64,000 nt of DNA from Cupriavidus necator (lineage in GTDB: Bacteria; Pseudomonadota; Gammaproteobacteria; Burkholderiales; Burkholderiaceae): the NCBI GenBank assembly GCA_022041995.1, contig CP074390.1:1488001-1552000 (forward strand). Direction: 5' to 3'. Position 1 is the first letter of the stretch; each line of letters begins with the position of its first letter. Shown piece by piece: positions 32,951 to 40,789 of this stretch. A program made the position numbers and the translations under genes. Under the pieces are notes generated by a model that had not been told where the DNA came from, searched no databases, and saw only the letters and a list, made by a program, of their open reading frames with translations.

Positions 32951-34600
32951 ATGCGAAACAACCAACCCGTTACGCAGCGCGAATACAAGCTTTCTCCATC
33001 GGACTACCTGATCTCGCGCACGGACCTCAAGGGCCGGATCACCTTTGCCAACCGCACCTTTATCGAGGCGAGCGGCTTTGCGGCCGAGGAGCTGCTCGGT
33101 GCGGCGCACAACCTGGTGCGCCATCCCGACATGCCGCCGCAAGCGTTTGCCGACATGTGGCAGGACCTGCAGGCCGGCCGCACCTGGATGGGCGTGGTCA
33201 AGAACCGCCGCAAGAACGGCGACTTCTACTGGGTCAATGCGACCGTGACGCCCACGCGCGTCGATGGCCGCATGGTCGGCTACACCTCAGTGCGCTCGAT
33301 GGCGACGCGCGAGCAGGTGGAAGCCGCCGGCGCCGCCTACGCACGATTCCGGGCCGGCCGCGCGCATGGGCTGGCGATCCGCCACGGCGCCGTGGTGCGC
33401 ACCGGGCTGCGCGGCCTGGTGCAGGGCCTGCTGCGCCTGAACCTGAAGCGCCGCATCCTGTGGGCGCAGGCAGGCGGCATGGTGTGGTTCCTGGCCGCAC
33501 TGGTTGCGGTGGAAGCCCAGGGCGGCGCAGGCGTGGCCGCCTTGCGCCCGTGGCTGTGGGGCGGCTTTGCGCTGGCGCTGGCGTCGTCGTTCGCGGCCGG
33601 CACCATGCTGCTGGCGCGCGTGCACCGTCCGGTGCGCCACATGCTGGACTTTGCGCTGCGCATGGGCGCGGGTGACCTGACCACCCGCTTCGAGCACCGC
33701 AGCGCTGACGAGATCGGGGCACTGGCGCAGGCCATGCAGACCATGCAGCGCAGCCTGCAGTCGGTGGTGCACGAGATCCAGGAAGGCATGGCCAGCATCT
33801 CCACGGCAACGCGCCAGGTGGCCGCGGGCAACAACGACCTGTCGCAACGCACCGAGCAGCAGGCGGCGTCGCTGGAGCAGACGGCGTCGAGCATGGAAGA
33901 GCTGACCAGTACGGTGCGCCAGAACGCGGACAACGCGCGCCAGGCCAGCGGGCTGGCGGCGAACGCGTCGGAGACGGCGCTGCGCGGCGGTGAAGTGGTG
34001 GGCCGGGTGGTGCAGACCATGGACGAGATCAACGATGCGTCGAAGAAGATCGTCGACATCATCGGGGTGATCGAAGGCATCGCCTTCCAGACCAACATCC
34101 TGGCGCTGAACGCGGCGGTGGAAGCGGCGCGTGCCGGCGAGCAGGGACGCGGCTTCGCGGTGGTGGCGGGCGAGGTGCGCAGCCTGGCGCAGCGCAGCGC
34201 CAACGCGGCCAAGGAGATCAAGGGGCTGATCGGCGATACGGTGGAGCGCGTGGACAACGGCTCGGCGCTGGTAGGCCAGGCGGGCAAGACCATGGACGAG
34301 ATCGTGCAGGCGGTCAAGCGCGTGACCGACATCATGGGCGAGATCAGCGCGGCGTCGGCCGAGCAGAGCGCGGGCATCGAGCAGGTCAACCAGGCTGTGG
34401 CGCAGATGGACGAGGGCACGCAGCAGAACGCGGCGCTGGTGGAAGAAGCCGCCGCCGCCGCGGGCTCGCTCGAAGAGCAGGCCATGCGCCTGCGCGACGC
34501 CATCGCCACGTTCCGCGTCAGCATGCAGGCCGAGGTGCGTCCGCAGCGCCTGCCGGCCCATGCGCGTGCCGATGCGGACCAGTCACTGGCACAGGCCTAG
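32951..34600 (+). CDS. PAS-domain chemoreceptor, Aer-like
   Basis: 549-residue receptor with an N-terminal cytoplasmic PAS domain (about 10-115; NRTFIEASGFAAEELLGAAH, HPDMPPQAFADMW, NGDFYWVNATVTPT), close to the FAD-PAS of Aer aerotaxis receptors. Two hydrophobic segments follow (about 178-196 and 200-220), with HAMP and the signalling domain. There is no periplasmic sensor, as in Aer. The C-terminus ends DQSLAQA and lacks the W-x-x-F tether. FAD binding and redox or oxygen sensing are family inference. Its signalling-domain DNA is almost identical to that of the next receptor gene. Confidence 0.92.
   Translation: MRNNQPVTQREYKLSPSDYLISRTDLKGRITFANRTFIEASGFAAEELLGAAHNLVRHPDMPPQAFADMWQDLQAGRTWMGVVKNRRKNGDFYWVNATVTPTRVDGRMVGYTSVRSMATREQVEAAGAAYARFRAGRAHGLAIRHGAVVRTGLRGLVQGLLRLNLKRRILWAQAGGMVWFLAALVAVEAQGGAGVAALRPWLWGGFALALASSFAAGTMLLARVHRPVRHMLDFALRMGAGDLTTRFEHRSADEIGALAQAMQTMQRSLQSVVHEIQEGMASISTATRQVAAGNNDLSQRTEQQAASLEQTASSMEELTSTVRQNADNARQASGLAANASETALRGGEVVGRVVQTMDEINDASKKIVDIIGVIEGIAFQTNILALNAAVEAARAGEQGRGFAVVAGEVRSLAQRSANAAKEIKGLIGDTVERVDNGSALVGQAGKTMDEIVQAVKRVTDIMGEISAASAEQSAGIEQVNQAVAQMDEGTQQNAALVEEAAAAAGSLEEQAMRLRDAIATFRVSMQAEVRPQRLPAHARADADQSLAQA
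33821..34455 (+). repeat. 635-bp near-identical segment shared by two receptor genes (copy 1)
   Basis: This part of the PAS receptor gene matches 35586-36220 with two differences in 635 bases (at 33846 and near 34415). The flanks diverge at once: codon use after the repeat differs (GCCGCCGCCGCG versus GCCGCCGCGGCT). It encodes the adaptation helices and the hairpin tip. Confidence 0.9.
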
Positions 34601-34719
34601 TCCACGGAACCAGGCCAGTCCGAATCAAAGACGAGGCAGGCGCGGAGCTCCGGCCTGCATGCGTACCAAGCGGGTGCGGCACGCCGCGCCCGAGGCTTCA
34701 GTTACAAGGGGGAGTTGCT

Positions 34720-36578
34720 ATGCATTGGTTCAATCAATTGCGCGTCACGACCAGGCTGGTTGCCGGATTCCTGGTCGTTGCCGTGATCGGCGCCGTGATG
34801 GGGCTGCTGGGGTGGTCAACATGGGGCGCATGGCGGACTGGACCGGCAAGATCTACAACGACGACCTGCAGGCGCTGAAGGCTGTGCAGGACGCCAATAT
34901 CAACCTGGTCTATGCCAGCCGCGCGCAGATCGGGCTGCTGTCGGCATCGACCATGGGCGAGCGTTCGGCCGAGAAGGAGCAGATCGTGAAGTCGCTCGGC
35001 ACGATGGATGAACGCATCCGCCAGGTCGCGGGCGCATTCGAGAAGCCTGAGGGCAAGGCCCTGGTCAAGCAGTACCAGGAGCTGTCGCCGGCCTTCCGCG
35101 CGCGCATGGAGAAGTACGTCGGGCTGGTCAGCAAGCAGCCGCTGGATACCTCGCAATTTGAAAGCCAGGTGTTCTCCGAGAGCGCCGACCTGCTCAAGGA
35201 CAGCCATGCGCTGGAAGCGGTGATGTTCCAGATGGTCAAGCGCCGCGACGACCGCGCCCGCAGCAACATGGAAGAAGCGCGCAGCGTCTATGAAGCATCG
35301 CGCCTGTGGATGCAGGGCCTGGTGCTGGGCGGCCTGGCGCTGTCGGTGCTGCTGGGCGTGCTGCTGGCGCGGGCGCTGGCGCGCCAGCTCGGCGGCGAGC
35401 CGGGCTATGCGGCCGCGATTGCCGCGCGCATTGCCGAGGGCGACTTCTCCTCGCCGGTGACCACGCGCGCAGGCGACAAGAGCAGCCTGGTCTATGCGAT
35501 GCAGCAGATGCAGCAGCAGCTGTCGCGCATGGTGCGCGATTTCAAGACGTCGGCCGAATCCATCGGCAGCGCCTCGCGTGAAATCGCCGCGGGCAACAAC
35601 GACCTGTCGCAGCGCACCGAGCAGCAGGCGGCGTCGCTGGAGCAGACGGCGTCGAGCATGGAAGAGCTGACCAGTACGGTGCGCCAGAACGCGGACAACG
35701 CGCGCCAGGCCAGCGGGCTGGCGGCGAACGCGTCGGAGACGGCGCTGCGCGGCGGTGAAGTGGTGGGCCGGGTGGTGCAGACCATGGACGAGATCAACGA
35801 TGCGTCGAAGAAGATCGTCGACATCATCGGGGTGATCGAAGGCATCGCCTTCCAGACCAACATCCTGGCGCTGAACGCGGCGGTGGAAGCGGCGCGTGCC
35901 GGCGAGCAGGGACGCGGCTTCGCGGTGGTGGCGGGCGAGGTGCGCAGCCTGGCGCAGCGCAGCGCCAACGCGGCCAAGGAGATCAAGGGGCTGATCGGCG
36001 ATACGGTGGAGCGCGTGGACAACGGCTCGGCGCTGGTAGGCCAGGCGGGCAAGACCATGGACGAGATCGTGCAGGCGGTCAAGCGCGTGACCGACATCAT
36101 GGGCGAGATCAGCGCGGCGTCGGCCGAGCAGAGCGCGGGCATCGAGCAGGTCAACCAGGCCGTGGCGCAGATGGACGAGGGCACGCAGCAGAACGCGGCG
36201 CTGGTGGAAGAAGCCGCCGCGGCTGCCGGCGCGCTGGAAGAGCAGGCCAGCCGGCTGCAGGCGGCGGTGGCGACGTTCCGCCTGGCGGCTGAGGATGCCC
36301 GCGCGGGTTCGTTCGTGGCCCAGCCCCTGCCTGCGGCGATGGCGGTGCCGGCCAAGGCGTCTCGTGCCGCCGGGGCGGTGCGCGCCATCCCTGCCGGCAA
36401 GCGGGTCGCCAAGGCCCCGCCTGCCAGCACGAAGGCCGCGGCTGTGCCTGCGGCGGACAATGCCGCCGCAACTGAGGCGGCTGATGCTGTCGCCGCGCGC
36501 CCGGCGCGGCTGGTGGCAGGCAGGATCCCGCGGCCCGCGCTGGCAGCCGCCGACAACGGCGACTGGAGCGCGTTCTGA
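34720..36578 (+). CDS. Methyl-accepting chemotaxis protein with an apparent N-terminal frameshift
   Basis: The natural start is ATG 34720 behind AAGGGGGAG, reading MHWFNQLRVTTRLVAGFLVV, the usual first membrane helix. The frame is lost at the GGGG run 34809-34812; from there the correct sequence (VVNMGRMADWTGKIYNDDLQ) continues in another frame to the stop at 36578. One added G would restore LLGVVNMGRM. The rest is a four-helix ligand domain, membrane segment 2 (about 34800 + 510), HAMP, signalling domain and a NGDWSAF tether. It is either a real frameshift, a phase-variable switch, or a sequencing error. An internal ATG at 34821 would give a receptor without segment 1. Confidence 0.85.
35586..36220 (+). 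repeat. 635-bp near-identical segment shared by two receptor genes (copy 2)
   Basis: Direct repeat of 33821-34455, offset 1765 bases, two mismatches. It covers the signalling half of the frameshifted receptor. The first receptor gene (27069) encodes similar protein but clearly different DNA, so protein conservation alone does not explain the identity. Confidence 0.9.
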
Positions 36579-36622
36579 TCCCCACCGGCAACGGGCCGCG
36601 CGGCGGCCCGGATGGCAAGGCT

Positions 36623-37357
36623 ATGACGACCGAGATCAACCTGGCCCTGCCGCACGACGATGCGGCCCGGCTGCGCAAGGAATTCGAGCAGTTCGTCGGG
36701 GTCTCGACCGGCCTGGACCGCGAGTTCCTGCCGCCAGATTTCCAGGAATTCCTGCGCGCGCGGCTGCTGCAGCATGACGGCCCGCTCACCGAGCGCGCGG
36801 TCTCGCGGCTGCTGTCCGGCGGTGAATACGGCTGGGCACGCCGCGTGTTCGACAAGCAGTTGCCCAATGCGCTGGCGGCGCTGATGCGCGATGCCCAGCG
36901 CTTTGGCTTCGGGCTGGCAGTGCAGCCCGACTGGACGCCGGACCAGCGCCTGGCGCATGCGCGCGAATGGGCGGCGCAGGTGCTGTCAGAATGCGGCGCC
37001 GATGCGGCCTTCACCGAGGCGCTCGCCACGCAGGTGGCGGCTTCGGCGGAAGACGTGCGGGTGCTGGAAGCGCGCATGCGCACGCCCGCATGGCGCCTGG
37101 CCGAAAGCCTGCGCCAGCGCGCCTATGACCTGATGTACGCGCTGCAGACCGAAGACAGCGAAGCCGCGGGCCGCGCACGCGTGGGCGAGTTGCGCGGCAT
37201 GCTGGGCCTGGCCCTGGAGTACGGCTCGGTGCGGCCGGAAGAAGCCTCGCGCGTGCTGGAGCAGGTGGAGCGCATGCGCCCGGCGCTGTTCCGCGAGGCG
37301 CCCGACGATGTGTTCACCCGGCTGGCGGCGTGGTTGCGGCACATGTTCGCGCACTGA
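36623..37357 (+). CDS. Conserved hypothetical protein between receptor and flhDC genes
   Basis: 244-residue soluble, helix-rich protein starting MTTEINLALPHDDAARLRKE and including LTERAVSRLLSGGEYGWARR and AYDLMYALQTEDSEAAGR. It has no signal peptide, membrane segment or motif I recognise. Composition and codon use match its neighbours, so it is a real gene. It lies 44 bp after the receptor gene and on the same strand, so it is probably co-transcribed, but its role in chemotaxis is unproven. The binding site is weak. Function unknown. Confidence 0.7.
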   Translation: MTTEINLALPHDDAARLRKEFEQFVGVSTGLDREFLPPDFQEFLRARLLQHDGPLTERAVSRLLSGGEYGWARRVFDKQLPNALAALMRDAQRFGFGLAVQPDWTPDQRLAHAREWAAQVLSECGADAAFTEALATQVAASAEDVRVLEARMRTPAWRLAESLRQRAYDLMYALQTEDSEAAGRARVGELRGMLGLALEYGSVRPEEASRVLEQVERMRPALFREAPDDVFTRLAAWLRHMFAH

Positions 37358-37841
37358 GGGCGCGACGGGCATCTGGCCCGATGCATCCCGCCACGAATTT
37401 CGTGCAGGGATGACGGGCGGCGCTTGCGCGCTGAACGCCAAACGCGGCACTCGTCAATAGAGGAATCCAGCAGGCTACCGAGGGCACTTGTCGTGCGTTG
37501 GTGGATATGACGTTTGCGAAAGCCGCTTGCGCCACATCAAGTGTCACGGGCGTGAACTGTTACAAAATGTGCGCGCCCATGTATGTTTCATGCGACATTT
37601 GGTTCCCCCCCGCGTAAGTAGGGATTGGCATTGCGGGTCGATTGCCGATATAAACGTAACCGTCGCACTTACACTCTGTAACACTTGTAACGGAGTGGAT
37701 TACAGTTTGACACGGGCGTAGTTCCTTAGTCGTACGTTGTACCCGCCCAGCCGCAAACAAACGATCTGGTCGCCGGGCCCTCGAGGGCATCGGTAAGCGC
37801 CGGACAAGCGGCTACGGCGGGCTTTTGGTAGCGGGGATAAA
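37358..37841. promoter_or_regulatory. Long flhDC upstream region with TGTAAC boxes
   Basis: 484 bases without a gene, lower in GC than its surroundings. TTACA-CTC-TGTAA (37669-37681) is a perfect palindrome; GTAAC recurs at 37656-37660, 37678-37682 and 37687-37691, and TGTTACA occurs at 37557-37563. Long, multi-input upstream regions are typical of flhDC, the motility master operon, so these are candidate operators. The transcription start cannot be placed. Confidence 0.5.
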
Positions 37842-38159
37842 TTGGAAAGCAGTGAAGTTCTCCAGGAGATCAGGGAGGTTAATCTCGCCTATCTGCTGCT
37901 CGCGCAACGCCTGGTGCGCGAAAACCAGGTCGAAGCCATGTTCCGGCTCGGGGTCAGCAAGGAAATCGCGGATATTCTCGCCAAGCTGACTTCCGCGCAA
38001 CTCGTCAAGCTGGCGGCATCCAACATGGTGCTGTGCAGGTTTCGCTTCGACGACCATGCGCTTCTGTCCACTCTCACCCACACGGCCAAGAGCCATGACA
38101 TGCAGCAGATCCACGCCGCGATCCTGCTTGCACGCCAGCCTGTGGAGTCGCTCAATTGA
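37842..38159 (+). CDS. flhD: Flagellar master regulator FlhD
   Basis: 105-residue FlhD. LQEIREVNLAYLLLAQRLVR and ASNMVLCRFRFDDHALLSTL match the family. With FlhC it forms the FlhD4C2 activator of class II flagellar promoters. The start is TTG (37842), MESSEVL, with GGGGA before it; no ATG is available near the conserved N-terminus. Rare starts often keep regulator output low. flhC overlaps its stop codon. Confidence 0.93.
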   Translation: MESSEVLQEIREVNLAYLLLAQRLVRENQVEAMFRLGVSKEIADILAKLTSAQLVKLAASNMVLCRFRFDDHALLSTLTHTAKSHDMQQIHAAILLARQPVESLN

Positions 38160-38761
38160 CCGCGCTCCTGCAGGTCGAACCAACCCGGAGTTACACGGCC
38201 ACCTCCGTTCCCAGCCGCAAGAGCGTGCTCCAGGATGCGAACCAGACCCAGCTCGCGATCGAGCTGATCGGCCTGGGTGCGCGTCTGCAGGTGCTTGAAG
38301 CCGAGACCACGCTGTCGCGTGACCGGCTCATCCGCCTGTACAAGGAGCTGCGCGGCGTCTCGCCCCCCAAGGGCATGCTTCCCTTCTCGACGGACTGGTT
38401 CACCACCTGGCTGCCGAATATCCACTCGTCGCTGTTTTTCTCTGCCTACCAGTTCATGGTGCAGGAGGGCGAGACCGTGGGCATTCGCGCGGTGGTGGCT
38501 GCCTACCGCCTGTACCTTGAGCATGTTTCGCTGCTCGGCGGCGAAATTGTCTTAAGTTTCACGCGGGCCTGGACGTTAGTACGGTTCTTCGAGAGCAATA
38601 TGCTGCAGCTGTCCCGGTGCACGTGTTGCGGCGGGCAGTTTGTCACGCACGCGTATGAGCCGCACGCGAATTTTGTGTGCAGCCTGTGCCGTCCGCCGTC
38701 ACGCGCAGGGAAAGTGAAGAAGCTCTCGAAAGACGCCGCCGCCGTGCAAACCAACACCTGA
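38156..38761 (+). CDS. flhC: Flagellar master regulator FlhC
   Basis: 201-residue FlhC. The core KSVLQDANQTQLAIELIGLG ARLQVLE region and LPFSTDWFTTWLPNIHSSLF are typical, and the zinc site is shown by CTCCGG and CSLC (two CxxC pairs). The frame opens with TTG at 38156, overlapping the flhD stop by four bases (ATTGA), which suggests translational coupling; a later GTG at 38224 is an alternative start nearer to the length of other FlhC proteins. It is followed by motAB. Confidence 0.9.
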   Translation: MTALLQVEPTRSYTATSVPSRKSVLQDANQTQLAIELIGLGARLQVLEAETTLSRDRLIRLYKELRGVSPPKGMLPFSTDWFTTWLPNIHSSLFFSAYQFMVQEGETVGIRAVVAAYRLYLEHVSLLGGEIVLSFTRAWTLVRFFESNMLQLSRCTCCGGQFVTHAYEPHANFVCSLCRPPSRAGKVKKLSKDAAAVQTNT

Positions 38762-38880
38762 TCCTGGTCAAGGTCCGCCGGCTGGCAAGCTTGCTGCGCT
38801 GGCGGACGGATTCTCTCCGTGCGCCCGTGCAACGGGCAAATGAGCGTGGCTGACGCGCGTTTTTAGACGGGGATCCGATC

Positions 38881-39744
38881 GTGCTAGTAGTTCTTGGCTA
38901 TGTCGTCGTGGTAGCGGCGGTGCTTGGCGGTTACGCCATGACCGGCGGCCATATGGGCGCGCTATATCAACCTGCTGAAGTGGTGATCATCGCGGGCGCC
39001 GCCATCGGCGCCTTCATCGCCACCAATACCGGCAAGGCCATCAAGGCCACCGCGCGTGCGCTGCCGGGTCTGTTCAAGAGTTCCAAGTACAAGAAGGAGC
39101 TGTACCTGGACGTCATGTCGCTGCTGTACGTGCTGCTGTCCAAGGCACGGCGCGAGGGCATCCTGTTCCTGGAAAAGGAAATCGCGGATCCCGCCGCCAG
39201 CAGCGTGTTCAGCCAGTACCCGCGCATCCTGTCGGATCCGGTGGTGATGGAATTCCTCACCGACTACCTGCGCATGATGGTCAACGGCAACATGAATGCG
39301 TTCGAAATCGAGGCCCTGATGGACCACGAGATCGAGACCTTCCGCCATGAAGCCGAGATTCCCGCCCATGCGCTGTCGCGCGTCGGCGACGGCCTGCCGG
39401 CCTTTGGCATCGTCGCCGCGGTGATGGGCGTGGTGCATGCGCTGGGTTCGGCCGACCTGCCGCCGGCTGAGCTGGGCGCGCTGATCGCGCATGCCATGGT
39501 CGGCACCTTCCTGGGCATCCTGCTGGCCTATGGCTTTGTCTCGCCGCTGGCCGCGCGCATCGAGCTGCAGGTGTCCGAGAACGTCAAGGTCTACGAATGC
39601 ATCAAGGTCGTGCTGCTGGCCTCGCTCAACGGCTACGCGCCGCTGGTGGCGGTGGAATTCGGCCGCAAGGTGCTGTACTCCACGGTGCGGCCGTCGTTCC
39701 TTGAGCTCGACGACCACGTGCGTGAAGTCAAGAGCCTGAATTAA
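38881..39744 (+). CDS. motA: Flagellar motor stator protein MotA
   Basis: 287-residue MotA with four membrane segments (about 1-20, 33-52, 170-190 and 200-222). The cytoplasmic loop has the charged FliG-interacting residues (around SKARREGILFLEKEI), and the conserved prolines sit in SRVGDGLPAFGIVAAVMGVV. Start is GTG behind GGGGA. With MotB it forms the H+-driven stator. It lies 119 bp after flhC and 27 bp before motB. Confidence 0.95.
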   Translation: MLVVLGYVVVVAAVLGGYAMTGGHMGALYQPAEVVIIAGAAIGAFIATNTGKAIKATARALPGLFKSSKYKKELYLDVMSLLYVLLSKARREGILFLEKEIADPAASSVFSQYPRILSDPVVMEFLTDYLRMMVNGNMNAFEIEALMDHEIETFRHEAEIPAHALSRVGDGLPAFGIVAAVMGVVHALGSADLPPAELGALIAHAMVGTFLGILLAYGFVSPLAARIELQVSENVKVYECIKVVLLASLNGYAPLVAVEFGRKVLYSTVRPSFLELDDHVREVKSLN

Positions 39745-39771
39745 GGCGCGCAAGCAGCAAGGGGCACCGTC

Positions 39772-40737
39772 ATGAGCAGCGCACACGATATGCGTCCGAT
39801 CATCGTCCGGCGGGCGAAATCGCACGCCAGGCCGCACGGCAACCACAGCTGGAAGATCGCCTACGCCGACTTCATGACGGCGATGATGGCGCTGTTCCTG
39901 GTGCTGTGGCTGCTCTCCAGCGCCAACAAGAAGACGCTGGAAGGCATTGCCGAGTATTTCCGCATGCCGCTCAAGGTGGCCATCGTCGGCGGCGAGAAGA
40001 GCAGCCAGTCGCCCAGCGTGATCCCCGGCGGTGGCATGAACGCGATGCGCAAGGACGGCGAGGTCATGCGCGCCCGCGACAATGACCCCAGCGACGAACA
40101 GCGCCACAACGAGCAGCAGGAAGCGCAGCGCCTGCGCGCGCTCAAGCAGCGCCTGGAACAGATCATCGAGAACAATCCGGTGCTGCGCCAGTTCCGGCCG
40201 CAACTGCTGCTGGACATCACCAGCGAAGGGCTGCGCATCCAGATCCTCGATACGCAGAACCGGCCGATGTTCCGCACCGGCAGCGCCGCCGTCGAAAGCT
40301 ATATGCGCACCATCCTGCGCGAGATCGGCCCGGTGCTGAACGAGCTGCCCAATAAGGTCAGCCTGTCGGGCCATACCGATGCGGCCAATTATTCCAACGG
40401 CGAGCGCACCTACAGCAACTGGGAGTTGTCGGCAGACCGCGCCAACGCCTCGCGCCGCGAGCTGATCGCGGGCGGCATGCAGGAGGGCAAGGTGCTGCGC
40501 GTGCTGGGCCTGGCCGCGACCATGCCGCTGGACAAGCAAGACCTGCTCGCGCCGGTGAACCGCCGCATCAGCATCGTGGTGCTGAACCAGAAGGCGCAGG
40601 CGCGCTTCGAGGCCGAGAACGCCAGCGCCGCCGAGGTCTCGGTGGCGGCGCAGGCCGGCAAGGCTGCGCAGGGGATGCAGGCGGGGCTGGCAGCGGCCTC
40701 CGCGCCCGCGCCTGCGCCCACGGGCAGCAAACCATGA
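39772..40737 (+). CDS. motB: Flagellar motor stator protein MotB
   Basis: 321-residue MotB: short cytoplasmic tail, one membrane helix with the proton-binding Asp 33 (YADFMTAMMALFLVLWLLS), and a C-terminal OmpA-like peptidoglycan-binding domain (VSLSGHTDAANYSN, SADRANASRREL, NRRISIVVL). The alanine-rich C-terminal tail is longer than average. The ATG lies behind AAGGGGC. Confidence 0.95.
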   Translation: MSSAHDMRPIIVRRAKSHARPHGNHSWKIAYADFMTAMMALFLVLWLLSSANKKTLEGIAEYFRMPLKVAIVGGEKSSQSPSVIPGGGMNAMRKDGEVMRARDNDPSDEQRHNEQQEAQRLRALKQRLEQIIENNPVLRQFRPQLLLDITSEGLRIQILDTQNRPMFRTGSAAVESYMRTILREIGPVLNELPNKVSLSGHTDAANYSNGERTYSNWELSADRANASRRELIAGGMQEGKVLRVLGLAATMPLDKQDLLAPVNRRISIVVLNQKAQARFEAENASAAEVSVAAQAGKAAQGMQAGLAAASAPAPAPTGSKP

Positions 40738-40789
40738 CGCGCGGCCGCTGCGGTAGCGCCAGTGCCGTAACCAAGTGACTCAGGACGCC

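Noticed and set aside
37488..37790. Short frames in the flhDC upstream region
   Set aside because: No ribosome binding sites; the region behaves as regulatory DNA.
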